A DNA stretch of 64,000 nt from CAVUDO01 sp963740255 (GTDB taxonomy: Bacteria > Actinomycetota > Actinomycetes > Mycobacteriales > Cryptosporangiaceae). This document shows positions 24,941-36,017 of this stretch, in pieces (position 1 is the stretch's first letter; each line of letters starts with the position of its first letter). Where the stretch lies: the NCBI GenBank assembly GCA_963740255.1, contig CAVUDO010000002.1:1302001-1366000 (forward strand). Reading direction: 5' to 3'. The notes beneath the pieces are model-generated. The model was not told the origin of the DNA and ran no database searches. It was given only the letters and a program-made list of their open reading frames with translations. A program made the position numbers and the translations under genes.

Positions 24941-24997
24941 ATGTGTCCGGACGGGAGGGTGACCGAGCGAAGCGACGGAAGCGGGGTCGGCCGGTGA
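24941..24997 (+). CDS. 18-codon leader ORF overlapping the glgX start
   Basis: ATG 24941 encodes MCPDGRVTERSDGSGVGR and stops at TGA 24995-24997, which overlaps the GTG 24994 of glgX as GTGA. A TAGCAT box 7 nt upstream suggests it is the first codon of a leaderless transcript. It could couple or attenuate glgX translation. The alternative is that glgX itself starts at GTG 24943, two bases later in another frame. Part of the sequence (GAGCGAAGCGACGG) is a motif common near starts in related actinomycetes. Confidence 0.4.
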   Translation: MCPDGRVTERSDGSGVGR

Positions 24998-27111
24998 CCG
25001 ACGATCGTCCGTGGCCAGGCGCTCCGTACCCGCTCGGTGCCACCTGGGACGGCGACGGCGTGAACTTCGCGCTCTGGACCCCCAACGCCGACGGCGTCGA
25101 ACTGTGCCTGTTCGACCCGGACGGCACCCAGCACCGGCTGCCGCTGGAAGAGTCCACCTACCACGTGCGGCACGGCTACGTGCCGGGTGTGCGCCCCGGC
25201 CAGCTCTACGGCTACCGGGTGCACGGCCCGTGGCAGCCCGCGGCCGGCCACCGGTTCAACCCCGCCAAGCTGCTTGCCGACCCGTACGCGCGGGCCTATG
25301 CCGGCCCGCTGCTCCACGACGACGCGCTGTACGCCTACCACGGCGATCCGCACCACGGCGGCCCGGACACCCGCGACTCCGCGCCGTACGTCCCCCGGTC
25401 GGTGGTGGTGGCCCGTTCGGCCGGGCTCTCGCACACCCGGCCGCGGGTGCCGTGGGAGGACACGGTCATCTACGAACTGCACGTCCGCGGCTTCACGATG
25501 CGCCACCCGGGCGTGCCCGAGCACCTGCGCGGCACCTACGCGGGCCTGGCCCACCCGGCCGTGATCGACCACCTCGTCTCGCTCGGCGTCACCGCAGTGG
25601 AGCTGCTCCCCGTGCACCACAGCGTCACCGAGCCGGGTGTGGCCGCCCGCGGGCTGACGAACTACTGGGGCTACAACACGCTCGGGTTCTTCGCGCCGGA
25701 CTCGCGCTACTCCGCCTCCGGCGACCGGGGTGGGCAGGTGGAGGAGTTCCGGGCGATGGTCGCGGCGATGCACGCGGCGGGCATCGAGGTCATCCTGGAC
25801 GTGGTCTACAACCACACCGCCGAGGGCGACGCCGGCGGCCCGTCGCTGTCGTTCCGGGGCATCGACAACCAGGGCTACTACCGCCTCGATCCCGCCAACC
25901 CGGCCCGCTACGTCGACTACTCCGGCTGCGGCAACACCCTCGACGCCCGCCAGCCCGCCGTGCTCCAGCTGCTGATGGACTCGCTGCGCTACTGGGCGCT
26001 GGACATGGGCGTGGACGGGTTCCGGTTCGACCTGGCCTCGGCGCTGGCCCGCTCGTTCCACGACGTCGACCAGCTCTCGGCCTTCATGGCCGTGGTGCAC
26101 CAGGATCCGGTGATCAGCCAGGTCAAGCTGATCGCCGAGCCGTGGGACGTCGGCGACGGCGGCTACCAGGTCGGCAACTTCCCGCCCCTGTGGACGGAAT
26201 GGAACGGCCGCTACCGCGACTCGGTCCGCGACCTGTGGCGCGGCGGCGGCGGAGGCCTGGCCGAACTGGGATACCGACTCTCGGGCTCCTCCGACCTCTA
26301 CCAGGACGACGGCCGCCGGCCGTTCGCCTCGATCAACTTCGTCACCGCCCACGACGGCTTCACCCTGCGCGACCTGGTCACCTACGACCACAAGCACAAC
26401 GAGGCCAACGCCGAAGCCAACCGGGACGGCACCGACGACAACCGGTCGTGGAACTGCGGGATCGAGGGCGAGACCGACGACCCGGGGGTGAACGCGCGGC
26501 GATCCCGCCAGATCCGCAACGTCCTGGCCACCCTGCTGCTCTCCACCGGCGTGCCGATGCTCGTCGCCGGCGACGAGATGCGCCGCACCCAGAACGGCAA
26601 CAACAACGCCTACTGCCAGGACGGCCCGATCTCGTGGGTGGACTGGTCACCCGACACCGAGGCGGCCGCAATGCGGGAGTTCACCGCGCGGCTGCTCGCA
26701 CTGCGCCGGTCCTCGCCGGTGCTGCGGCAGCGGTCGTTCTTCCTCGGCACCCCGACCGGATCCGACGAGGTCAGCGACCTGGCCTGGTTCACCCCGGCCG
26801 GCCGGGCGATGACGGCCGGCGACTGGCACCGGCACGACGTGCGGACACTGGGCATGTTCCTCGACGGCAGGCAGATCCGCACCCGCACGGCGCGGGGCGA
26901 GCGGATCGCCGACGAGTCCTACCTGCTCTGGCTGCACGCCGGCGGCCACGACGTCGAGGTGGTGCTGCCCGGCCCGCCATGGGCGACGGGCTACACGATC
27001 GTGTTCGACACCGCCCGGCCGGACCTCACCGACGGCGCCACCACCGCGTCGGCCGGTGCCCGGCTCATGCTCACGGGCCGTTCGGTGGTGCTGCTCCGCG
27101 CCCAGCGCTGA
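24994..27111 (+). CDS. glgX: glycogen debranching enzyme GlgX (isoamylase type)
   Basis: About 705 residues. An N-terminal CBM48 domain (PYPLGATWDGDGVNFALWTPNA) precedes the GH13 barrel: DVVYNHTAEG, GVDGFRFDLASAL (nucleophile Asp), LIAEPWDVGDGGYQVG (acid/base Glu) and FVTAHDGFTLRDLVTY. The long NHTAEG loop and NCGIEGETDDP are typical of GlgX/TreX. It hydrolyses alpha-1,6 branches of limit dextrin left by glycogen phosphorylase, whose gene lies 0.8 kb downstream on the other strand. GTG 24994 is preferred; GTG 24943 would add 17 Arg/Lys-rich residues. It has its own promoter region with a leader ORF. Confidence 0.93.
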   Translation: MTDDRPWPGAPYPLGATWDGDGVNFALWTPNADGVELCLFDPDGTQHRLPLEESTYHVRHGYVPGVRPGQLYGYRVHGPWQPAAGHRFNPAKLLADPYARAYAGPLLHDDALYAYHGDPHHGGPDTRDSAPYVPRSVVVARSAGLSHTRPRVPWEDTVIYELHVRGFTMRHPGVPEHLRGTYAGLAHPAVIDHLVSLGVTAVELLPVHHSVTEPGVAARGLTNYWGYNTLGFFAPDSRYSASGDRGGQVEEFRAMVAAMHAAGIEVILDVVYNHTAEGDAGGPSLSFRGIDNQGYYRLDPANPARYVDYSGCGNTLDARQPAVLQLLMDSLRYWALDMGVDGFRFDLASALARSFHDVDQLSAFMAVVHQDPVISQVKLIAEPWDVGDGGYQVGNFPPLWTEWNGRYRDSVRDLWRGGGGGLAELGYRLSGSSDLYQDDGRRPFASINFVTAHDGFTLRDLVTYDHKHNEANAEANRDGTDDNRSWNCGIEGETDDPGVNARRSRQIRNVLATLLLSTGVPMLVAGDEMRRTQNGNNNAYCQDGPISWVDWSPDTEAAAMREFTARLLALRRSSPVLRQRSFFLGTPTGSDEVSDLAWFTPAGRAMTAGDWHRHDVRTLGMFLDGRQIRTRTARGERIADESYLLWLHAGGHDVEVVLPGPPWATGYTIVFDTARPDLTDGATTASAGARLMLTGRSVVLLRAQR

Positions 27112-27150
27112 GCGGGTGCCACCGCGCGCCAGGCGGACGCCTGGCCGCGG

Positions 27151-27948
27151 TCAACGCGTGCTCGCGTTGCCGAGCATCAGGCCGACCACGAAGATCAGCA
27201 GCAGGAACCCGGCCACCACCAGGGCCCACAGGTACGGGCTGCGGTTGCGGCCGTCGGTCCGGACGCCACGCTGCGCCTTGCGCCGCAGACCACGCCGCCG
27301 CCGAGCGGCGCGCTGGGTGGTGGCGGCCAGCCGTTCGGCACCCCGGTACGGGACCCGCACCCCGGCGGCCACCGGCCCCGGTCCGGCCGCGCGCTGGCCG
27401 GCCATGTGCTGGGTGGCCACCTGCTCGTAGAGCGCGGCCTCCTGTCGCCGCAGCGCGCCGAGTTCCCTGCTGAGCGTCCAGGCCGGGCCGAAACCCCGCC
27501 AGGCCGCGGCACCGGCCAGCGGCAGCGCCACCAGGGTCAGCGCGCTGAACAGCATCGCGACGCCGGTCTCGTCCTGCACCATCGCCACGATGGCCAGCAC
27601 CGACACCAGCACCAGTCCGGCGAAGGTCGCACCGAACGTGCCCATCCCGAACAGGTCGATCGACGCCCGCATGCGGCCGCGCAGGCTGTCGGCTCGGGCC
27701 TGCACGACCTGGAGTTCGTCTTCGATCCTGGGCAGCGCCGACGCGGACGCCGACCCGGAGGGCGACCCGGACGCCGGCCCGGACTTGTCGCCGGGGGAGG
27801 ACACGGCGTCACCTCCCGCCGCCGAGGACGCGGCCTCGCGTGCCGCCTCGTTGGCGCCTCGCCACTGGGCCGAGGACGTGGGACCTCGCCCCGGGGCGTT
27901 GCGCCGCGGAGCCCCGTTTCCCGCTCCCCGCGGCGCACCCTTGGACAT
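27151..27948 (-). CDS. membrane protein of unknown function downstream of glgP
   Basis: The 265-residue protein has about 75 low-complexity N-terminal residues (Gly, Ala, Ser, Pro), a short predicted coiled coil (PRIEDELQVVQARADSLRGR), a helical pair of membrane segments at about 103-150 (FAGLVLVSVLAIVAMV and MLFSALTLVALPLAGAA), a basic cytoplasmic loop and a C-terminal helix (LWALVVAGFLLLIFVVGLML). Its ATG comes 1 nt after the glgP stop, so it is cotranscribed. I do not recognise the family. Its position suggests a link to glucan phosphorolysis, but this is weak. Confidence 0.8.
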   Translation of the reverse strand: MSKGAPRGAGNGAPRRNAPGRGPTSSAQWRGANEAAREAASSAAGGDAVSSPGDKSGPASGSPSGSASASALPRIEDELQVVQARADSLRGRMRASIDLFGMGTFGATFAGLVLVSVLAIVAMVQDETGVAMLFSALTLVALPLAGAAAWRGFGPAWTLSRELGALRRQEAALYEQVATQHMAGQRAAGPGPVAAGVRVPYRGAERLAATTQRAARRRRGLRRKAQRGVRTDGRNRSPYLWALVVAGFLLLIFVVGLMLGNASTR

Positions 27949-27949
27949 G

Positions 27950-30517
27950 TCAGGCGTTCGTCACCAATCCCAGCTCGCCGGAGTTGGAGAGCAGCTCGTG
28001 ATGCGGCAGTACTCGAACGGTATAACCGAACGGACCGGCCTGGTGCAATGGCAGGTCGGCCTCGTACCGGTAAGTATCGCCGCCCTTGTCCACCATTCGC
28101 ATGGGGACACACGTCACGTTGTGCAGGCTGTCGTGCTCGTCGACCGAGCCGCTGCAGGCCTGCACCGCCACGTCCTCGGGCCGCAGTCCACCCAGGACCA
28201 CCTCGGCCCGGAGGTTCAGCGTCGAGCCCAGCGCGGGGGTGTCGCCCTCGCCGGAGGACTCCACGTGGGCGACCGTCAGCTCCGGCCAGTGCCGGGCGAC
28301 GTGCTGCTTCCAGCCCGCGAGCTCCCGCGCCGCGGCGTACCCCTCGGCGGCGACCCGGGCCGAGGCCCGGCCGGCCGGCGCGTACAGCTGCTCGACGTAG
28401 TCGCCGACCATCCTGGTGGCGAGCACCTTCGGGCCGAGCGTGCGCAGCGTGTGCCGCACCATCTCCACCCAGCGCTCCGGCACGCCGTCGGTGCCGCGCT
28501 CGTAGAACAGCGGCTTGACCTGGGTCTCGACCAGGTCGTAGAAGGCCGTCGCCTCCAGGTCGTCGCGCCGGTCGGGGTCGATGACGCCGTCCGCGGTGGG
28601 GATCGCCCAGCCGTTGGCGCCGTCGTACAGCTCGTCCCACCAGCCGTCCCGGATCGACAGGTTCAGCCCGCCGTTGAGCGCCGACTTCATCCCCGACGTG
28701 CCGCACGCCTCGAGCGGCCGCAGCGGGTTGTTCAGCCAGACGTCACAGCCCCAGTAGAGGTAGCGGGCCATGCCGATGTCGTAGTTGGGCAGGAAGACGA
28801 TCCGGTGTCGCAGCGCCGGGTCGTCGGAGAACCGCACCATCTGCTGGATCAGCATCTTGCCGCCGTCGTCGGCGGGATGGCTCTTGCCGGCGATGACGAT
28901 CTGCATCGGACGGTCGGGGTCGAGCAGCGCGGCGCGCAGCCGCTCGGGGTCGCGGAGCATCAGCGTGAGCCGCTTGTAGGACGGCACCCGGCGGGCGAAC
29001 CCGATGGTCAGCACGTCGGGGTCGAACACCTGGTTGACCCACGCCAGCTCGGCGTCGGTCTGGCCGCGGTAGAGCATCGACGCCCGCAGCCGCCGCCGGA
29101 CCTCTCCGACCAGATGTTCCCGGAGCGTGCGGCGCACCGACCAGAGCTGGTCGGCCGGCACGGTGTCCAGCGCCGTCCAGACGTCGTGGACGTCCTCGTC
29201 GAGCGGGCCGGCGAGCGCGTTGATCTCCTCGGCGATCCAGGTCGGGGCGTGCACGCCGTTGGTCACCGAGGCGATCGGGATCTCGCCGGTCTCGAAGCCC
29301 GGCCACAGCGAGTTGAACATGCCCCGGCTGACGTCGCCGTGCAGCTGGCTCACGCCGTTGGCCCGCTGGCCCAGCCGCAGGCCCATGTGGGCCATGTTGA
29401 ACAGCTCGGGGTCGTCCTCCTCGCCCAGCGCCAGCACCTTGTCCATCGGCACGCCCGTGTTCGCGAGCACACCGGTGCCGAACACGTGGCCGACCAGGTC
29501 GCGGGTGAAACGGTCGATGCCAGCCGGGACCGGGGTGTGGGTGGTGAACACCGTGCCGGCGCGGGTCGCCTCCAACGCCTCGTCGAAGCTCAGGCCCTCG
29601 TTCTGCACCAGCTCCCGGATGCGCTCCACGCCGAGGAAGCCCGCGTGGCCCTCGTTGGTGTGGAAGACCTCGGGGGCCGGCTCGCCGGTGAGCGCGCTGT
29701 AGGCCCGCAGCGCCCGGACGCCGCCGACGCCGAGCAGGATCTCCTGCGCCAGCCGGTGCTCGGCGCCGCCGCCGTAGAGGCGGTCGGTGACCGAGCGCTC
29801 GGCCGGGGCGTTGTCCTCGATGTCGGAGTCGAGCAGCAGCAACGGCACCCGGCCGACCTGCGCCCGCCAGACCTGGGCGCGCAGCACCCGGCCGTCCTCC
29901 AGGTCGACGGCGACCTGCAGGCCGTTGCCCTCCGCGTCGGTGACGCGGTGCAGCGGGAGGCCGTGCGGGTCCAGCGACGGGTAGTGCTCGACCTGCCAGC
30001 CGTCGGCGGTCAGGCCCTGGACGAAGTAGCCGGCGCCGTAGAGCAGGCCCACCCCGACGATCGGCACGCCCAGGTCGCTGGCCGCCTTGAGGTGGTCGCC
30101 GGCGAGGATGCCGAGGCCGCCGGAGTACTGCGGCAACACCTCGGCGATGCCGAACTCCGGCGAGAAGTACGCGATCGAGGCCGGCAGCGGGGGCTGGCCC
30201 GCCGCGGCGACCTCCTCGGCCCGGCGCTGGTACCAGCGCGGTGCCGTCAGGTACCCGCTCAGGTCGGCGTGGGCGGCCCGCAGCCGACCGAGGAACTCGT
30301 CGTCCGCGGCGAGCTGGTCGAGCCGGGCGGCGGACACCTCCCCGAGCATGCGCACCGGGTCCGCGCCGCAGGCGGTCCACAGTTCGGGGTCGACGGACGC
30401 GAAGAGGTTCACCGTGGGCGCGTGCCACGACCAGCGAAGGTTCATGACCAGTTCGCCGAGGGGGGCCAACGGCTGGGGCAGCCGCGCACGGACGGTGAAT
30501 CGACGTAGGGCTCTCAC
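27950..30517 (-). CDS. glgP: alpha-glucan (glycogen) phosphorylase GlgP
   Basis: The 855-residue protein is a GT35 phosphorylase of the short TIGR02094 type, similar in size to Rv1328. Landmarks are YFSPEFGI and LPQYSGGLGILAGDHLKAASDLG in the N-terminal half, HTNEGHAGFLG, TTHTPVPAG, VTNGVHAPTW, and the PLP-lysine region ACGTSGMKSALNGG with DGWWDE after it. It releases glucose 1-phosphate from glycogen ends. GTG 30517 is chosen because the conserved N-terminus (RALRRFTVRARLP) starts there and a TAGTGT -10 box precedes it by 8 nt, implying a leaderless mRNA. The divergent gene is glgE, so synthesis and breakdown share one intergenic region. Confidence 0.93.
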   Translation of the reverse strand: MRALRRFTVRARLPQPLAPLGELVMNLRWSWHAPTVNLFASVDPELWTACGADPVRMLGEVSAARLDQLAADDEFLGRLRAAHADLSGYLTAPRWYQRRAEEVAAAGQPPLPASIAYFSPEFGIAEVLPQYSGGLGILAGDHLKAASDLGVPIVGVGLLYGAGYFVQGLTADGWQVEHYPSLDPHGLPLHRVTDAEGNGLQVAVDLEDGRVLRAQVWRAQVGRVPLLLLDSDIEDNAPAERSVTDRLYGGGAEHRLAQEILLGVGGVRALRAYSALTGEPAPEVFHTNEGHAGFLGVERIRELVQNEGLSFDEALEATRAGTVFTTHTPVPAGIDRFTRDLVGHVFGTGVLANTGVPMDKVLALGEEDDPELFNMAHMGLRLGQRANGVSQLHGDVSRGMFNSLWPGFETGEIPIASVTNGVHAPTWIAEEINALAGPLDEDVHDVWTALDTVPADQLWSVRRTLREHLVGEVRRRLRASMLYRGQTDAELAWVNQVFDPDVLTIGFARRVPSYKRLTLMLRDPERLRAALLDPDRPMQIVIAGKSHPADDGGKMLIQQMVRFSDDPALRHRIVFLPNYDIGMARYLYWGCDVWLNNPLRPLEACGTSGMKSALNGGLNLSIRDGWWDELYDGANGWAIPTADGVIDPDRRDDLEATAFYDLVETQVKPLFYERGTDGVPERWVEMVRHTLRTLGPKVLATRMVGDYVEQLYAPAGRASARVAAEGYAAARELAGWKQHVARHWPELTVAHVESSGEGDTPALGSTLNLRAEVVLGGLRPEDVAVQACSGSVDEHDSLHNVTCVPMRMVDKGGDTYRYEADLPLHQAGPFGYTVRVLPHHELLSNSGELGLVTNA

Positions 30518-30525
30518 ACGGCGGC

Positions 30526-30531
30526 ACACTA
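30526..30531 (-). promoter_or_regulatory. -10 box of glgP
   Basis: Minus-strand TAGTGT ends 8 nt before GTG 30517. It supports a leaderless glgP transcript and decides that start. Confidence 0.5.
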
Positions 30532-30675
30532 CCCACGTTCCGGTTGAACACCATCCCGCGGGGGGACACTGATCGGTAACTTGCTGAATCGATTCGCTGC
30601 CGCCGCGGCGCAGCCGCCGTCGACCCGCCGGCGCGCGGGGTGTGACCGCCTGAAACATGCCCACAACCTCCTCGA

Positions 30676-30681
30676 TACGGT
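30676..30681 (+). promoter_or_regulatory. -10 box of leaderless glgE
   Basis: TACGGT ends exactly 7 nt before ATG 30689. A possible -35 element TGAAAC lies 19 nt upstream at 30651. A 10-bp palindrome, GAATCGATTC, sits at 30586-30595 in the same divergent region. Confidence 0.6.
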
Positions 30682-30688
30682 AGGCCCG

Positions 30689-32688
30689 ATGACTGGACGC
30701 TTCGCGATCGAAGACATCACCCCCATGGTCTCCGCCGGCCGCTATCCGGCCCGGGCCGCAGTGGGTGAACAGCTCCCGATCTCCGCCACTGTCTTCCGCG
30801 AGGGCCACGACGCCGTCGCGGCCAACGTCGTGTGGATCTCCCCCGACGGCCGCCGCGGCCCGTTCACGCCGATGGTCCGGGGTGAGAGCGACCGCTGGCA
30901 CGCCACCGTGGCCGCCCACGCGCCCGGCCGGTGGACGTTCATGGTCGAGGCATGGTCGGACCCGTACTCCACCTGGCGCCATGCCGTGCAGGTCAAGCGG
31001 GACGCGGGCCAGTCCGCCGCCGACCTCGCCAACGACCTGGAGTCCGGCGCCCGGCTGTTCACCACGGCCGCCGAGTCCGCGCCCAAGAAACGGCGCACCG
31101 CCCTGCTGGCCGCCGCCAAGGCCCTGCGTGACACCACGCTGCCGCTGACCGACCGGATCGAGAAGGGCCTCGCGCTGACCGCGACGATGGCCGAGAACCC
31201 GGTGCGCGAGCTGGTCACCCGATCCGAGGCGTACGCGGTCTGGGTCGACCGGGAGCGGGCGCTCTACGGTGCCTGGTACGAGTTCTTCCCCAGGTCCGAG
31301 GGCGCCGTCGTGCCCGAACCGGGCTTGGACGCCGTCGGTCCGCCGGCGCACGGCACGTTCGCCACCGCCACCCGGCGGCTGCCCGAGATCGCCGAGATGG
31401 GCTTCGACGTCGTCTACCTCCCCCCGATCCACCCGATCGGGAGAATCAACCGCAAGGGCAGGAACAACACGCTCGTCGCAGGCCCGGACGACGTCGGCTC
31501 GCCGTGGGCGATCGGCTCGCGCGAGGGCGGGCACGACGCCGTCCACCCGGCGCTCGGCACGATCGAGGACTTCGACGACTTCGTGGCGAAGACCCGGGCG
31601 CTGGGCATGGAGGTGGCGCTGGACCTGGCGCTGCAGTGCGCGCCCGACCACCCGTGGGTGGGCGAACACCCGGACTGGTTCACCACGCTGCCCGACGGCA
31701 CCATCGCCTACGCCGAGAACCCGCCCAAGAAATACCAGGACATCTACCCGCTCACCTTCGACCAGGACCGCAGCGGCCTCTACGCCGAGGTGCTCCGGGT
31801 GGTGCTGGGATGGGTGGAGCACGGCGTCCGGATCTTCCGGGTGGACAACCCCCACACCAAGCCGGTCGACTTCTGGCACTGGCTGATCTGGGAGGTGAAG
31901 AAGACCCACCCGGACGTGCTGTTCCTGGCCGAGGCGTTCACCAAGCGGACGATGATGAACCAGCTCGCCAAGATCGGGTTCACCCAGTCCTACACATACT
32001 TCACCTGGCGCACCGCGAAGTGGGAGATCGAGGAGTACGGCCGGGAACTGGTGGCCAACGCCGACTTCATGCGCCCCAACTTCTTCGTCAACACCCCGGA
32101 CATCCTGCACGAGTCGCTGCAGTACGGCGGGCCGCCGATGTTCGCCATCCGGGCGGTGCTGGCGAGCATGCTCTCGCCCACCTGGGGGGTCTACTCCGGC
32201 TACGAGCTGTACGAGCACGTGGCCGTGCGACCCGGCTCCGAGGAGTACCTGAACGCGGAGAAGTACCAGCTCCGGCCCCGCGACTGGTCCCGCGCGGAGA
32301 AGGAGGGGCGCACGCTCGCGCCCTACCTGCGCAAGCTGAACGAGATCCGGCGCGCCCACCCGGCGCTGCACCGGCTGCGGAACCTGACGTTCCACCACAT
32401 CGACAACGACGGCATGATCTGCTTCTCCAAGCGGGTCGAGGCCGCCGGTGACACGCCGGGCAAGGGTCCCGACGACACGGTCCTGGTCGTCTGCCTGCTC
32501 GACCCGCACAATGCGCAGTGGGGCAACACCGCCCTGGACATGCCCGCACTCGGCCTGGACTGGCACGACCGGTTCCGCGTCGTCGACGAGGCCACCGGCG
32601 CCAGCTACGACTGGGGTCAGCACAACGCAGTACGGCTCGACCCGCACCATCACCCCGCCCACATCTTCCACGTGCAGGCCTACTCGAC

Positions 32689-32692
<4 letters not shown>
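30689..32692 (+). CDS. glgE: alpha-1,4-glucan:maltose-1-phosphate maltosyltransferase GlgE
   Basis: The 667-residue GH13_3 protein transfers maltose from maltose 1-phosphate to growing alpha-glucan. An N-terminal domain with GRYPARAAVGE and a helical insert precede the barrel. YLPPIHPIGRINRKGRNN, ALQCAPDHPW, GVRIFRVDNPHTKPVDFW (nucleophile Asp) and VLFLAEAFTKRTMM (acid Glu) are GlgE-specific. The ATG at 30689 fits family length and follows a -10 box by 7 nt; 36 further codons upstream are open but would cross the promoter. Its stop overlaps the treS start (ATGA). Confidence 0.96.
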
Positions 32693-34506
<1,814 letters not shown>

Positions 34507-34528
34507 TCGAACGGCGCAAGGAGAACGC

Positions 34529-35926
34529 GTGACCTCAGTGCTGCTGGACCATCCCGAGACCGTCGCCGAGTTGCTCCTGGACTGGTTGCCGCGACAACGC
34601 TGGTTCGGCGGGAAGGCGCGTCACCTGGTCGGGGTGCGCGTCGTCCGGGCCACCAGCTGGCACGACGCCGGCCCGGACGGACCGCGTCTGGTGCACCTCG
34701 TGGTTGCCGTCGAGGCCGACGGCCACAACGAGCGGTACCAGCTGCTGGTCGGCCTGCGGCGGTGGCTGCCGGAGCGGCTCGAACACGCCCGGATCGGCGA
34801 GGTCGGTGACGGCTTCTGGGCTTACGACGCCGTGCACGACGTCGACCTGACCGCCGTTCTGTTGGGCATGCTGTCCGAGGGCACCGAGGTGGACGGGGTG
34901 CGGTTCTCCCCCGAGCCGGGCATCCTGCTCGACCGCGACCGCGACCTCGTCGGCCGGCCGATCCTGGCCGAACAGAGCAACACCTCGATCGTCTACGGCG
35001 ACGAGTACATCCTGAAGCTCTTCCGCAAGCTCGACACCGGGGTCAGCCCCGACCTGGAGCTGCACCGGGCCCTGCGGGCGGCCGGGAGCCTCCACATCGC
35101 CGAGCCGTACGGGGCGATCGAGGGCACCCTGGACGACGCCCCGGTCACCTACGGGCTGTTGCAGCGGTTCTTCGCCAACAGCGCGGACGGGTGGGCGATG
35201 GCCACCACGTCGGTGCGCGACCTGATCGCCGAGGCCGACCTGCGGGCCGACGAGGTCGGCGGCGACTTCGCCTCCGAGGCGCACCGGCTCGGACAGGCCG
35301 TCGCGGGCGTGCACGGCGATCTCGCCCGGATGCTGGGCACCGACACGGTCGGCGTCGAGCGGCTCGGCGACGTGGTCGCCGCGATGCACGACCGGCTCGA
35401 CACGGTGCTCGCCCGGGCCGACGGCCTGGCCCCGTACGAGCCGGCGATCCGGGCCGTCTTCGACGCGCTGCGCGACTACGGCGCGCCGATCGTCGTCCAG
35501 CGCATCCACGGCGACCTGCACCTGGGACAGGCCCTGCGGACGCTGAACGGCTGGGTGCTGATCGACTTCGAGGGCGAGCCGGTGCGTCCGGTCGCCGACC
35601 GGGTCGCGATGTTCTCGCCGCTGCGGGACGTCGCCGGCATGCTCCGCTCGTTCGACTACGCCGCCCACCACCTGCTGGTCGACCACCTCTCGGTGGAGGA
35701 GTCCCTGGACGCCCAGCTGGAGTACCGGGCCGTGGAGTGGGCCGACCGCAACCGGGCGGCATTCTGCCGGGGATACGCCACCGGCGGACTCGAACCCGAC
35801 GACCACCCGGCGCTGCTGCGCGCGCTCGAACTGGACAAGGCGGTCTACGAGGTCGCCTACGAGTACGACAACCGGCCGACGTGGGTCGACATCCCGCTCC
35901 GGTCGATCGCCAGGCTGGCCCACTGA
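34529..35926 (+). CDS. mak: maltokinase Mak (Pep2)
   Basis: The 465-residue protein phosphorylates maltose to maltose 1-phosphate with ATP. The N-cap domain carries WLPRQRWFGGKAR; the kinase lobe has the APH-like catalytic loop VVQRIHGDLHLGQ and the metal motif LIDFEGEP, both diagnostic. GTG 34529 follows AGGAG by 5 nt. Length and motifs are intact. It completes the TreS-Mak-GlgE chain. Confidence 0.95.
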   Translation: MTSVLLDHPETVAELLLDWLPRQRWFGGKARHLVGVRVVRATSWHDAGPDGPRLVHLVVAVEADGHNERYQLLVGLRRWLPERLEHARIGEVGDGFWAYDAVHDVDLTAVLLGMLSEGTEVDGVRFSPEPGILLDRDRDLVGRPILAEQSNTSIVYGDEYILKLFRKLDTGVSPDLELHRALRAAGSLHIAEPYGAIEGTLDDAPVTYGLLQRFFANSADGWAMATTSVRDLIAEADLRADEVGGDFASEAHRLGQAVAGVHGDLARMLGTDTVGVERLGDVVAAMHDRLDTVLARADGLAPYEPAIRAVFDALRDYGAPIVVQRIHGDLHLGQALRTLNGWVLIDFEGEPVRPVADRVAMFSPLRDVAGMLRSFDYAAHHLLVDHLSVEESLDAQLEYRAVEWADRNRAAFCRGYATGGLEPDDHPALLRALELDKAVYEVAYEYDNRPTWVDIPLRSIARLAH

Positions 35927-36007
35927 GGCCGCCCGGCCGTCCTCGCGGCACCGGGCACCCGCCCGCCGCAGGGCCGCTCGCCGCTCGGACGGCGCACGGG
36001 CGGGCGC

Positions 36008-36013
36008 TAGGGT
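36008..36013 (+). promoter_or_regulatory. -10 box of glgB
   Basis: TAGGGT lies 4 nt before ATG 36018 and 7 nt before the next in-frame codon, GTG 36021, so the transcript may begin at the GTG. It gives glgB its own promoter inside the GlgE-pathway gene series. Confidence 0.5.
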
Positions 36014-36017
36014 CTGC

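Noticed and set aside
27590..30508. A 972-codon open frame on the plus strand opposite glgP
   Set aside because: It is a by-product of GC-rich codon use on the other strand: rich in His, Arg, Val and Gly, without start context or recognisable domains, whereas glgP is complete.
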